Assembly: GCF_016865425.1 (NCBI RefSeq)
Contig: NZ_AP023355.1
Span: 1,052,198-1,116,197, forward strand
Reading direction: 5' to 3'
Length of the DNA: 64,000 nt
From: Actinocatenispora thailandica
GTDB lineage: Bacteria; Actinomycetota; Actinomycetes; Mycobacteriales; Micromonosporaceae
The position numbers and the translations under genes were made by a program. Shown piece by piece: positions 48,312 to 56,957 of the stretch. Numbering within the stretch: position 1 is the first letter of the stretch; each line of letters begins with the position of its first letter. The notes beneath the pieces were generated by a model. It was not told the DNA's origin. It was given only the letters and a program-made list of their open reading frames with translations, and did no database searches.

Positions 48312-50245
48312 GTCAGCGCCGCGACGACGGTGTGGGTCAGGAAGGCCATGATCCAGGCGAGCGCGAACATGTAGCCGAAGGCCACCGCCGGCCACTTCCA
48401 GGTACCGGTCTCCCGGCGCATCACGCCGATGGTGGACATGCACTGCAACGCGTACAGGAAGAAGACCAGCAGCGCCGCGGTGGTGGCCGGGGTGAACAGC
48501 CGCTGCCCCTGGTGCGGGCCATCGGTGTAGGTCATGTCCCGCAGCGCCTTCGTCGGCTCGTCCGGGTTCTCCGCTGCGGCGACCTGGCCGAGGGTGGCGA
48601 CGAACACCTCCCGCGCCGACAGCGACGCCAGCACCCCGATGTCGACCCGCCAGTCGAAACCGAGCGGGGCGAAGACCGGTTCCACGGCGTGGCCCACCGT
48701 CGCCGCGTAGCTGTGGTCGATCACGTACGCCGAGGCGGCGGCATGGTTGCCCGGGTCGACCCCGGCGGCGGTCAACTGCGCGTCGCTGCGCAGCGGGAGG
48801 TTCAGCAGCAGCCACAGCACGACCGTCACCAGCAGGATGATCCGGCCGACCTTGCGCAGGAATCCCTTGCAGGAGTCCCAGACCGAGACGGCAACGGTAC
48901 GCAGCTTGGGCAGCCGGTAGGAGGGCATCTCCATGTAGAACGGCAGCAGCGCGGCGCCGCGGCTGCTGAACCGCTTGAACACCCAGGCGGTACCCATCGC
49001 GGACAGCGCGCCGAACAGGTAGAGCGCGAACATCACCAGACCCTGCGCGCCGAACGGACCCAGCCTGGTGCCCGGGCTGACCAGCAGGCCGATCAGCAGT
49101 ACGTAGACGGTCAGCCGCGCCGAGCAGGTCATCAGCGGCGCGCCCATCATGGTGGCGAACCGGTCCCGGGCGGACGGCAGCGCGCGGGTGGCCATGATGC
49201 CCGGGATGGCGCACGCCAGCGAGGACAGCAGCGCGACGAACGCGCGACCCTCCAGGCCGGCCTTGGCCATCAGCCGGTCCATCAGGAACGCCGCCCTGGA
49301 CAGGTACCCGCTGCCCTCCAGCAGCGAGATCATCACGAACAGCAGCGCGATCTGCGGCAGGAACACCAGGACGCTGCCGACGCCGCCGATCAGCGCGTTG
49401 CCCAGGAAACCGGACAGCAGCGGGTTGTGCACGTGCCCGGTGACCAGGTTGCCCAGCCAGGTGAAGAACGCCTGCACGCCGTCCTGCAGCGGGGTGGCGA
49501 CGGTGAAGATGATCTGGAAGAACGCGAACATCGTCGCGAAGAAGATCAGCGTGCCCCAGAGCGGATGCAGCAGTACGGCGTCGATCCGCCGGGTGCGCCG
49601 GTCGGCGTGCGGCACCCGGTAGTGCGCGCTGTCCAGCAGCGACTCCACCCAGGCCTGGGCCTGCGCCCGGTCGGTCGGCGGTGGCAGTACCGGCCGCTGC
49701 CAGCTGGCCGCGTCGGGCAGCAGCCGCCGCAACCGGCCGAGATCGGTACGCGAACCGCTGGTGACGGCGACCACCGGGACGCCGAGCGCGCGCTGCAACG
49801 CGTCCACGTCCAGGCTGCCGCCGCGGCGGGCCAGCTCGTCGGAGAACGTGAGGACCACGCAGACCGGCAGCCGGGTCCGCAGTACCTGGGTGAGCAGCCC
49901 CAGCGACCGCCGCAGCGCGGTGGCGTCGAGGGTGACGAGGATCCCGTCCGGGGTGCTGATGCCGTCGTGTTCGGGGTCCAGCACGTCGGCCACGACCTGC
50001 TCGTCCGGGCTGATCGGGTCCAGGCTGTAGGTGCCGGGCAGGTCCTCGACGACGAGGTCGTGGCCGTCGAGGCGGACCTTCCCCTCGAACCGGGCGACGG
50101 TGACGCCCGGGTAGTTACCGGTCTTGGTGCGCAGCCCGGTCAGCGCGTTGAACAGGGTGGTCTTGCCGGAGTTCGGGCTGCCGACGAGCGCCAGCCGGGC
50201 GCTGCCGGTGACGGTCTGGTTCGTGGGGCCGCAGTGCGAACTCAC
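48308..50245 (-). CDS. feoB: Ferrous iron transporter FeoB
   Basis: A 645-residue iron permease. The N-terminal GTPase has G1 GSPNSGKTT (22-30), G2 NYPGVTV, G3 DLPGTYSL; the usual G4 N-x-x-D is T133-F-S-D136 (VVLTFSDEL), so guanine selectivity may be weaker, as in some actinobacterial FeoB. From about 230 the membrane part has two Gate motifs with conserved Cys (SSLACAIPGIMATR and TCSARLTVYVLLIGLL), the iron path. GTG 50245 overlaps the feoA stop (GTGA). An iron box lies upstream of feoA, so the operon is expected to be induced by iron limitation through a DtxR/IdeR-type repressor. Confidence 0.93.
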   Translation of the reverse strand: MSSHCGPTNQTVTGSARLALVGSPNSGKTTLFNALTGLRTKTGNYPGVTVARFEGKVRLDGHDLVVEDLPGTYSLDPISPDEQVVADVLDPEHDGISTPDGILVTLDATALRRSLGLLTQVLRTRLPVCVVLTFSDELARRGGSLDVDALQRALGVPVVAVTSGSRTDLGRLRRLLPDAASWQRPVLPPPTDRAQAQAWVESLLDSAHYRVPHADRRTRRIDAVLLHPLWGTLIFFATMFAFFQIIFTVATPLQDGVQAFFTWLGNLVTGHVHNPLLSGFLGNALIGGVGSVLVFLPQIALLFVMISLLEGSGYLSRAAFLMDRLMAKAGLEGRAFVALLSSLACAIPGIMATRALPSARDRFATMMGAPLMTCSARLTVYVLLIGLLVSPGTRLGPFGAQGLVMFALYLFGALSAMGTAWVFKRFSSRGAALLPFYMEMPSYRLPKLRTVAVSVWDSCKGFLRKVGRIILLVTVVLWLLLNLPLRSDAQLTAAGVDPGNHAAASAYVIDHSYAATVGHAVEPVFAPLGFDWRVDIGVLASLSAREVFVATLGQVAAAENPDEPTKALRDMTYTDGPHQGQRLFTPATTAALLVFFLYALQCMSTIGVMRRETGTWKWPAVAFGYMFALAWIMAFLTHTVVAALT

Positions 50246-50541
50246 GAGGCGACGAGGATGCCGCTGGTCTGCGTCCGGCGCAGCGCCACTTCGTAGTCGG
50301 CCACCTGCAGGACGACCGGATCGCCCAGCGGTGCCTTGCGCAGCACCGTGACCGTGACGCCGGGGACGAACCCGAGATCCATCAGGCGGCGCGCGGCGGC
50401 CGGTTCGACCCGGTGGTCGATGTCGACGATCCGGCAGCTGGTTCCGGGGCGGATGTCGGCGAGCCGGGCACCGGGCCGGCCGCCGACGGTCCCGGGCGCG
50501 GTGGCCCGGCGGGCCCGCGGGCGGGTGAAGACGATCGACAT
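50242..50541 (-). CDS. feoA: FeoA-like SH3-domain protein
   Basis: A 99-residue cytoplasmic protein with the FeoA SH3-like core: GTSCRIVDIDHRVEPAAARRL, then MDLGFVPGVTVTVLRKAPLGDPVVLQV, and ending YEVALRRTQ. FeoA binds FeoB and is needed for ferrous uptake in many bacteria. The ATG at 50541 has AAGGTGGGT upstream; an earlier in-frame start would place the coding region in the promoter. First gene of the feoA-feoB-nfu operon, with the iron box about 35-50 bp upstream. Confidence 0.9.
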   Translation of the reverse strand: MSIVFTRPRARRATAPGTVGGRPGARLADIRPGTSCRIVDIDHRVEPAAARRLMDLGFVPGVTVTVLRKAPLGDPVVLQVADYEVALRRTQTSGILVAS

Positions 50542-50577
50542 ACCCACCTTCCGTGGGCCGGCGGACACTCAGCGACT

Positions 50578-50591
50578 TTAGGCGAGCCTAA
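50578..50591. promoter_or_regulatory. TTAGGC-GA-GCCTAA, candidate DtxR/IdeR iron box
   Basis: A perfect six-base inverted repeat, AT-rich outward and GC inward, 37 bp upstream of the feoA start. The pattern matches the TTAGG...CCTAA halves of DtxR-type iron boxes. Repression when iron is sufficient is inferred for the feo operon. Confidence 0.65.
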
Positions 50592-50643
50592 GCTCATCGG
50601 CGGACCGAAGTCAAACCTCCGCCGCCCAGGTCACACCCGCGCA

Positions 50644-51207
50644 TCAGTGGGCCCGGCGGTGCAGGCGGATCGCCGAGACCAGGAAGAAGACGCCGCCGAG
50701 CGTGGCGTACCCGGCGATGTTGGTCAGCGACGCGTTGCTCCCGCCGGCCTGCAGGACGAAGCCGGCGCCGGCGACGGTGGAGATCGCGCCGCTGAGGATC
50801 ATCGCCCACTGGCCACCGAGCCGGTACCGCAGGATCGCGACGACGAGCTGCACGACGCCCGCGGTGATCGCCCAGGCGCCCCACACCCGCAGCACGTTCG
50901 GGATGCCCGAGGTCGCCGCGGCGGCCAGTCCGAGGAAGGTGGCGACGCTGAGCGCGATGTTGACGTACAGCGGGTTGCGGGGTCGGGTGCCTCCCGCGGT
51001 CCGGAAGTCGATCACCGCGGCGGCGGCGTCGAACAGCGGGTAGATCACCAGCAGGCCGATGCTCGCCGGGTCGAGCGTCGACGCGACGAGCACGATCAGG
51101 CCGGCCCAGACGATGGCGAACCCGAACCGGACGTAGTAGAGGTTGCGCAGCCCGTTGCTGCCGCTGGCGGCGCTCACCGCGGCGTCGGTGTCGATGGACG
51201 TGGACAT
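50644..51207 (-). CDS. DUF308 (HdeD-like) membrane protein
   Basis: A 187-residue protein with six hydrophobic helices, starting LYYVRFGFAIVWAGLIVL near residue 25, and small Gly-rich helices typical of DUF308/HdeD proteins. Some relatives help acid resistance; others are unknown. The ATG has a GGAGGAAC site. It is divergent from a TetR gene, and the two operators at 51239-51305 overlap its promoter, so it is the main regulated target of that repressor. Confidence 0.7.
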   Translation of the reverse strand: MSTSIDTDAAVSAASGSNGLRNLYYVRFGFAIVWAGLIVLVASTLDPASIGLLVIYPLFDAAAAVIDFRTAGGTRPRNPLYVNIALSVATFLGLAAAATSGIPNVLRVWGAWAITAGVVQLVVAILRYRLGGQWAMILSGAISTVAGAGFVLQAGGSNASLTNIAGYATLGGVFFLVSAIRLHRRAH

Positions 51208-51238
51208 CGGAGTTCCTCCGGGAGGTGACGACGAGAGA

Positions 51239-51305
51239 GACAGAACGATCGGTCTCCCTGATGATGCGAGCTGCCGTCGACCTTGTCAAGACCGATCGTT
51301 CTGTC
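51239..51305. promoter_or_regulatory. Pair of inverted operators in the divergent promoter
   Basis: A 17-bp element GACAGAACGATCGGTCT at 51239-51255 recurs inverted at 51289-51305, 33 bp between them. Each copy contains a near-palindromic AGAACGATCGGTCT core, as bound by many TetR-family repressors. Together they can shut both the DUF308 and TetR promoters; looping between the copies is possible. Confidence 0.75.
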
Positions 51306-51344
51306 TGCTAGGCTCGACGCGGCGCGACGAGGGAGGGACGGCAG

Positions 51345-51923
51345 ATGTCCGAGGCGCGAGCCCGACTGCTCAACACGGCGACCGAACTCTTCTACGCCGA
51401 AGGCATCCACGCCGTCGGCGTCGACCGCGTCATCGCCGTCGCGAAGGTCACCCGCGCCACCCTCTACCGGCACTTTCCGAGCAAGGACGACCTGGTCGTC
51501 GCGTACCTGACCCAGGCCGACGAGGCGATCCGCGCGCGCACGGCGGCCGCCCGGTCCCAGCACGCCGCACCCGAGGACATCGTGCGGGCCGTCGGCAGAC
51601 ACATCGCCGAGGACATCCAGAGCCAGGGCTTCCGGGGCTGCGCGTTCCTCAACGCCGCCGCCGAGTACCCCGACCCGGCGCACCCGGTCCACCAGGCGGT
51701 GCTCCGGCACCGGCAGTGGTTCCTGGCCACGGTCACCGAACTGCTCGCCGCCACCGGCGAGGCCACCCCGGAGCCCGCCGCCCGGCACTTCGTGATGCTG
51801 CGCGACGGCGCGATGGCCGCCGGCTGCCTGACCGATCCGAAGCCGATCGGGGAGACGTTCCTGCTCGGCATCGAGGGACTCCTGAAGTACCGCGACCGCA
51901 GCCGCCCACCGGCAGACCGGTAG
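51345..51923 (+). CDS. TetR-family repressor
   Basis: A 192-residue repressor with the HTH at about 15-60: EGIHAVGVDRVIAVAKVTRATLYRHFPSKDDLV. The C-terminal half has a Cys-containing GFRGCAFLNAAAEYPDPAHPVH stretch typical of a TetR subgroup that responds to electrophiles or dyes. It starts 40 bp from the right-hand copy of the paired operators, so it is autoregulated with the divergent DUF308 gene. Confidence 0.9.
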   Translation: MSEARARLLNTATELFYAEGIHAVGVDRVIAVAKVTRATLYRHFPSKDDLVVAYLTQADEAIRARTAAARSQHAAPEDIVRAVGRHIAEDIQSQGFRGCAFLNAAAEYPDPAHPVHQAVLRHRQWFLATVTELLAATGEATPEPAARHFVMLRDGAMAAGCLTDPKPIGETFLLGIEGLLKYRDRSRPPADR

Positions 51924-51974
51924 CCCGGTAGCCCGGTAGCCCGGTACGGTTCCGGCACCGACGGAGGTGATCGC

Positions 51975-52283
51975 ATGGCGCGGGGCGCGTTCGTGCTGAC
52001 CATCAGGCCAGGCAGGGTCGAGCAGTACGTGGCGGCGCACCGGGAGGTCTGGCCCGAGATGCGGGCGGCGCTGCGGAAGGCCGGCTTCCGCAACTACTCG
52101 ATCCACCTGTGCGGCCGGCAGGCGTTCGGGTACTTCGAGGCCGACGATCCGGAGGCGGCGCTGGCGGCGATGGCCGACACCGAGGTCAACACCCGCTGGC
52201 AGGACCGGATGGCGGAGCTGCTCGAACACCGCGTCGACGACGACGGTCCCGGCCTGCTCCCGGAGATCTTCCGCCTCGACTGA
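51975..52283 (+). CDS. L-rhamnose mutarotase family protein
   Basis: A 102-residue protein: FVLTIRPGRVEQYVAAHREVWPEM at residues 6-29, then NYSIHLCGRQAFGYFEAD, then RWQDRMAEL. The HxxVWPE region holds the His/Trp/Glu used by rhamnose mutarotases (RhaM/YiiL fold), which swap alpha and beta sugar forms. No rhamnose genes are adjacent, so another sugar is possible. GGAGG precedes the ATG. A short 8-bp triplicated GTAGCCCG-type repeat lies just upstream (51921-51944). Confidence 0.8.
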   Translation: MARGAFVLTIRPGRVEQYVAAHREVWPEMRAALRKAGFRNYSIHLCGRQAFGYFEADDPEAALAAMADTEVNTRWQDRMAELLEHRVDDDGPGLLPEIFRLD

Positions 52284-52329
52284 CGGGCCGAGCCGGTCGG
52301 GCCCGGCGGGTCGGCCATACTGGGCGGCC

Positions 52330-52659
52330 ATGGACCTGGACGAGTATCAGCGTGGCGCGCTGCGTACCGCGGCTCCCCGCGACAAGAAGAACGAACTGCT
52401 GCACCTGGTGCTCGGACTGGTCGGGGAGTCCGGGGAGGTCGCGGAGAAGTTCAAGAAATGGGTCCGCGACGCAGCCAGCGACGAGGCGCGCATCGACCGG
52501 GCCGACATCGCCAAGGAACTCGGCGACGTGCTCTGGTACCTCGCGGTGCTCGCCGACTACCTCGACCTGTCGTTGGACGAGATCGCCGCGGGCAACCTGG
52601 CGAAGCTCGCCAGCCGGCAACGCCGCGGTGTCCTCGGCGGCGCCGGCGACGACCGCTGA
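52330..52659 (+). CDS. MazG-like nucleotide pyrophosphohydrolase
   Basis: A 109-residue all-alpha NTP pyrophosphatase-like protein: LHLVLGLVGESGEVAEKFKKW (the E-x-x-E metal site), then DIAKELGDVLWYLAVLADY (E-x-x-D). Such proteins hydrolyse house-cleaning or alarmone nucleotides to monophosphate plus pyrophosphate. Unlinked to neighbours by spacing. A small MazG beside an SMC-type operon is of mild interest for defence, but that is only proximity. Confidence 0.85.
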   Translation: MDLDEYQRGALRTAAPRDKKNELLHLVLGLVGESGEVAEKFKKWVRDAASDEARIDRADIAKELGDVLWYLAVLADYLDLSLDEIAAGNLAKLASRQRRGVLGGAGDDR

Positions 52660-52867
52660 CCCGGGCGTGGGCGGCTGCGGCGCGACCGGCACCCGCCGGT
52701 ACCCCGGTGGACCGGGCGCCAGACTGCGGCAGCCGGCCGGTGGACTGCGGCGGTAGGCGGCAACGAACCTGGGCCGACGGCGCCCGACCGAGCACGGCCG
52801 CGCGGCGGCGGACACGGAGCGGAACCGGTCGGACGGCGGCAGCCGGACCTCGTGCGGGGTGAGCAGG
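52660..52867. other. 208-bp gap after the JetC gene
   Basis: In Wadjet loci this is where the JetD nuclease gene would often follow JetC. No TOPRIM-like or DUF2220/DUF3322 coding sequence is present in this gap; the neighbour is the MazG-like gene on the other strand. Confidence 0.6.
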
Positions 52868-55800
52868 TCAGGCGGTGGCGCGGCGGTCGTCGGGGCGTTC
52901 GGCGCGGGTGATCAGCTCGCCGAAGGTGGCGGTGGCGGCGTCCGACTGGGCGCCGTGCGGCAGCAGCCGCTTGTCGACCAGGATGGCCTGGCCGATGAAC
53001 GGTTCGAGGATGCCGGCCATCCGGATCGGTGCCGCGATCACCAGCTGGAAGCCGAAGTCGTCGAACGCGGCGAGCGCCTGCCGGGAGAACTCCTCGTCGG
53101 ACTTGCTGAACGCCTCGTCGAGCATCAGCGGGGCGAACGTGGGCAGCCCGTCGCCGTCCGGGTCGGCCAGGTTGTAGCTGAGCGCGGCGGCCAGACAGAA
53201 CGCGACGAGCTTCTCCTGCTCGCCGCCGGAGTTGGACGAGGTGTTGCGGTACGTGTAATGGATCTCCCCGTCCTCGTCGACCTCCTGGCCGTAGAAGCTG
53301 TAGCTGGTGCGCACGTCCAGCACGTTGCGGCGCCAGGCACGGGCTTCGGCGGTGTCGGCGGTGAACTGTGCCATCAGCTTCTGCACCCGCTGGAACTGGG
53401 CGAGCAGCTTGGTCGCGTTGCCGCGGGCGCCCGGCGCCTGGCTGAGCAGCGTGTCGACCATGGTGCGGAACTCGCGCACGTCGGCGGATCGAGCGGCCTT
53501 GTAGGCGATCTGCAGGTACCGGCCGGTGTTGAACTCGACCCGGCGCAGCCCGTTGTTGACCATGTCGACGCGGCGCCGGATGTCGTCGGTGGCGTTCTCG
53601 ATGGCACGTTGCAGCACGCTGATCGACGGCACCATGTCTTCGCTGATCATCTGCTGGAACCGGTCCATCGCCTGGGGCAGCCTGCGTTGCCTGATGTCGG
53701 CGTGCAGCGCGGCGAAGTCCGCTCCGCAGGCGTCGACGTCGCCGCTGGTGTCCGGGGCGGAGTCGGGCCACTGCTCGCAGAACCGGTCGACTGCGCTCTT
53801 GACCCGGGTACGGGCGTGCATCCGCTCGGCGTTGGCCGCCTCCCGCCGGTTCTGCAGCTCGCGGCGCAGCGCGGTCCTGGCCGGGTTGACGTTCTCCGGG
53901 TCGAGCACGATCTCGGTCGCGGCGAGCGCCTCGTCGAGGTAGCCGCGGCTGGTGGCGTCGAGCTCGTGCGGACGGCCGGCCTCGGCGTCGAGGATCTCGA
54001 TCAGCGCCTGCTGGCGGGCGTTGTGCCCGGACAGCTGGCTCTTGAGGGCGGCGCGCTGGTCGACCAGGTCCTCCCACCGCTGCTTGGCCTCGTCGCGGCG
54101 CTTCTCCAGCAGCTGCAGGTTGGCGTCGTTCGCACGCACCTCGGTCAGCCGGTCGGTCAGCTCGTCGACCCGGTGTCCGGCGCTGGCGTGGTCGAGCTGG
54201 TCCCAGTCGGTGTGGTCGGCCAGCTGGGCTCCGCAGCGGCCGATGCGCTCCAGCGCCGCCCACCGCCCGTCCAGCTGGTCGGCTTCGGCCTGCGTGACCC
54301 GGCGGCGCTCGTCGAGGGTCGCCAGCTCGTCCTCGATCGCGGCGATCTTGGCGGCCGTGTTGGCGCCCAGAATGTACGAGGAGCGGCTGGTCAGCTCGGG
54401 TCGGTCGTCCTTGCGGAAGACGTTGCCGGGCTGCTTGACCGTGCCGTGCACGGTGACCGCGACCGGGTGCGGTTCCAGCTCCCGGGCCGACTCGACGCAC
54501 ACGTGCTGGAACCGCTTGGCGAGCTGCGCCGCCAGCCATCCGCCGCTGGGATGGTCGGTGTCGACGGTCAGCTTGCCGGCCAGCGTGTCGGCCGCCGGCC
54601 GCGGCGCAGCGGCGGTGACGGGGCCGACGACGCTGTACTCGACGACGCCGCGCATGTCGTGCTCGTCGACGAACCGCATCACCGCCTGCTGGTGCCGGGC
54701 CGGCACCAGCAGCCGCAGTCCGAAACCGCGCAGCACCTTCTCCGCCGCCGGCCGCCACCGTTCCGCGCCGTCGGCGACGTCGATCAGCTCCGCGGCGAAC
54801 GCCAGGTCCTCGACGGGAATCTGCGCCCCGTGCGCGATCAGCTCGCGGCGCTCGCGCTGGCGAGGCGGGATCAGCGACCGCGCCGAGCGCAGCGCCGCCA
54901 GTTCGGACTCCTTGCCCCTGTGCCGGTCGCGAGCGGCCGCGGCCGCGGCGAACACCGCGTGCCGCCGGCCGGCGAGCTGGGTGCGTTCGCGGGCGGCGGT
55001 GGACACCAGGCTGCCCAGCCGGGTGTGGAACTCGTCGAACTCCTGCCGGTTGGTCGGCACCGGCTGCTCCACCTGGTCGACCAGGCCCGTGAAGCTCTGG
55101 TACGCGCGCCGGCGGGCCTGTGCTTCGCTCTGCGCACCGCGCAGCTGGGTCTGCAGCTCGCTGAGGATCGATCCGTCCCGGCGCAGCTGCGCCTCCAGCG
55201 ACTGGTAGCGCTCGGACGCCTGCTCGACCTCGGTGTTCGCCGCCGACAGCTCGGCGTCGAGCCGTTCGACCGTGCCGTCGATCTCGTCCAGCGCGGTCTG
55301 CGCGGCCCGCACCTGGATGGCCCGCACGTAGTGGTCGAGCGAGGCGCCGAGCAGCTCGTCGGCCATCGTCTGGCGCTGTTCGGACTGCTGGTAGCGCTGC
55401 CAGGCGTCGGGAAGGTCGTGCAGCGCCTTCTCCTGGGCGTGCGCGCGCCGGGCCGTCTCGTACGCGTCGTTGAGCGGGGTGAAGGTGTCGAGCATGTCGG
55501 TGGCGGCGGTGAACGTCTCCGGTTCGTCGAGCATGTTCTCCCGGATGAACAGGTTCAGGTCGCCGACGTTCTTCATCGCCTTCGCCTTGCCCAGCAACGA
55601 CAGTGCCATGCTGGAGTTGGCCAGCCCGATGCGGCGGGACAGCTCGCGGGAGAACCTGACCGGCCCGTCGCAGTGCGTGCAGGCGAACGTGGCGCGCAGC
55701 CACCGGGTGTCGAAGCCGCGGTCGGCCCAGCCGGTCAGCGCGGTGAGCTCGAACGCCCCCTCGTACAGGTGGAACAGCGACTTGAGCGACGCGTTGTCGG

Positions 55801-56230
55801 TCTCCGCGCCGGTGAACCACTTGACCACCACCGCGGTGGTGACCGTACCGAGCCCGTCGTCGTAGCTGGCCGCCACGGCCGACCACGTCGGCTTGCCGCC
55901 GCGCAGGTAGCGGGTGCGGGCCTGGGCGTGGTCGTCGTTGGTCTCCGACCAGGCACCGCGCACGTAGTCGGCGACGCTGCGGGTGGCCTGCTTGGCACCG
56001 CGCGCGCTCAGGTCGGCCGAGGCGTTGAACCGCTGGTCGTGGGTCGGCAGCAGCACCAGCGAGTGCGCGTCCATCAGCGACGACTTCCCGGAACCGGACG
56101 GGCCGGTGAACAGCACGCCCCGCTCGTCGATCGGGAAGTCCTTGTAGCCGCTGAAGGTCGCCCAGTTGATCACCTGCAGCCGGGTCAGCCGCACCTGACC
56201 GAGGTGGATGGTCCGAGCCCGGTCACTCAT
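52868..56230 (-). CDS. SMC-type ATPase, JetC/MksB (MukB-like)
   Basis: A 1120-residue ATPase. Walker A GPSGSGKSS at 43-51; long coiled-coil segments between about 260-460 and 640-850 around a hinge-like region; signature SSNSGGEQEK near 1000; Walker B PLMLDEAFSKSD near 1036. Length and order match MukB-like JetC/MksB. With JetB and JetA it forms a loop-extruding complex; in Wadjet it detects closed circular plasmid DNA. It overlaps the JetB gene by eight bases and is third in the operon JetA-JetB-JetC. Confidence 0.9.
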   Translation of the reverse strand: MSDRARTIHLGQVRLTRLQVINWATFSGYKDFPIDERGVLFTGPSGSGKSSLMDAHSLVLLPTHDQRFNASADLSARGAKQATRSVADYVRGAWSETNDDHAQARTRYLRGGKPTWSAVAASYDDGLGTVTTAVVVKWFTGAETDNASLKSLFHLYEGAFELTALTGWADRGFDTRWLRATFACTHCDGPVRFSRELSRRIGLANSSMALSLLGKAKAMKNVGDLNLFIRENMLDEPETFTAATDMLDTFTPLNDAYETARRAHAQEKALHDLPDAWQRYQQSEQRQTMADELLGASLDHYVRAIQVRAAQTALDEIDGTVERLDAELSAANTEVEQASERYQSLEAQLRRDGSILSELQTQLRGAQSEAQARRRAYQSFTGLVDQVEQPVPTNRQEFDEFHTRLGSLVSTAARERTQLAGRRHAVFAAAAAARDRHRGKESELAALRSARSLIPPRQRERRELIAHGAQIPVEDLAFAAELIDVADGAERWRPAAEKVLRGFGLRLLVPARHQQAVMRFVDEHDMRGVVEYSVVGPVTAAAPRPAADTLAGKLTVDTDHPSGGWLAAQLAKRFQHVCVESARELEPHPVAVTVHGTVKQPGNVFRKDDRPELTSRSSYILGANTAAKIAAIEDELATLDERRRVTQAEADQLDGRWAALERIGRCGAQLADHTDWDQLDHASAGHRVDELTDRLTEVRANDANLQLLEKRRDEAKQRWEDLVDQRAALKSQLSGHNARQQALIEILDAEAGRPHELDATSRGYLDEALAATEIVLDPENVNPARTALRRELQNRREAANAERMHARTRVKSAVDRFCEQWPDSAPDTSGDVDACGADFAALHADIRQRRLPQAMDRFQQMISEDMVPSISVLQRAIENATDDIRRRVDMVNNGLRRVEFNTGRYLQIAYKAARSADVREFRTMVDTLLSQAPGARGNATKLLAQFQRVQKLMAQFTADTAEARAWRRNVLDVRTSYSFYGQEVDEDGEIHYTYRNTSSNSGGEQEKLVAFCLAAALSYNLADPDGDGLPTFAPLMLDEAFSKSDEEFSRQALAAFDDFGFQLVIAAPIRMAGILEPFIGQAILVDKRLLPHGAQSDAATATFGELITRAERPDDRRATA

Positions 56231-56957
56231 CGTCGTCCTCCTCGGTGGCCGCGCCGATGTCGCCGCGGGCGATCGCGGTGTAGGTGTCGGTCAGCGCCTC
56301 GACCCGGTCCGCGGTCAGGATCGCGGTGATCACCGGCAGGATGAGGTAGCGGTCGGTGCCGCGGATCGGCTGAATGATCGACGCGTCGTCCAGCGACTTG
56401 ATCGCGGTGCGGATCTTCTTGTCGAACGCGGCGGCGTCGGTGTCGGTGGCCCGCTTGTACGCGAACATGTGGTCGATCATGTCGGTGGTCGACACCACCG
56501 GATCGTCCGGCGCCACCAGGTACTGCTGGTAGAGGTGCAGTGCGAGCGCGCTGGCGGCGAGGCTCAGGGTGCGGGTGCGCAGGATGGCGCGGCTGTGCGG
56601 GCTCGGGTCGTCGGCCTGCCGGGTGAACGCGTACCGGTGTTCCCGGTTGACCTCCAGCAGCAGCCCCAGCTCCGCCAGCCGGCTGCGCAGCACCTGCTCG
56701 TACTGCAGGACGATCGCCCAGTGCTTCTTCGCCTTGTCGGTCAGGTGCGGCGCGGCGACCAGTTCCTGCAGCGTCCAGCAGACCTCGGGCGGCAGCGCGC
56801 TGGTGTCGCCGTCGAAGCGTGGTTCGTGGTCGCGTTCCAGGTGCGCGCCGACCGGTGCGGCAGCCGCTTCGGCGGCGAAGACCTCGGTCGGGTCCAACGG
56901 CGGCGACGGTGTTTCGGCGAACAGCGCCGGGTCGAAGGCCTCGGATTCCTCAGGCAC
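56223..56957 (-). CDS. JetB/MksE (DUF4194) subunit
   Basis: A 244-residue protein. The DUF4194 region is 60-225: VCWTLQELVAAPHLTDKAKKHW, then EHRYAFTRQADD, SLAASALALHLYQQYL, and DDASIIQPIRGTDRYLILPVI, a winged-helix-like pattern for the kleisin-binding MukE-type partner. Residues 1-50 are acidic and variable; the end (EEDDDE) is very acidic. GTG 56957 has a GGAGG site and overlaps the JetA end by eight bases. It bridges JetA and JetC. Confidence 0.85.
   Translation of the reverse strand: MPEESEAFDPALFAETPSPPLDPTEVFAAEAAAAPVGAHLERDHEPRFDGDTSALPPEVCWTLQELVAAPHLTDKAKKHWAIVLQYEQVLRSRLAELGLLLEVNREHRYAFTRQADDPSPHSRAILRTRTLSLAASALALHLYQQYLVAPDDPVVSTTDMIDHMFAYKRATDTDAAAFDKKIRTAIKSLDDASIIQPIRGTDRYLILPVITAILTADRVEALTDTYTAIARGDIGAATEEDDDE

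Noticed and set aside
52859-56329. A 1156-codon plus-strand frame opposite JetC
   Set aside because: Pure antisense of the JetC gene; its composition is low-complexity and the minus strand carries clear SMC motifs.
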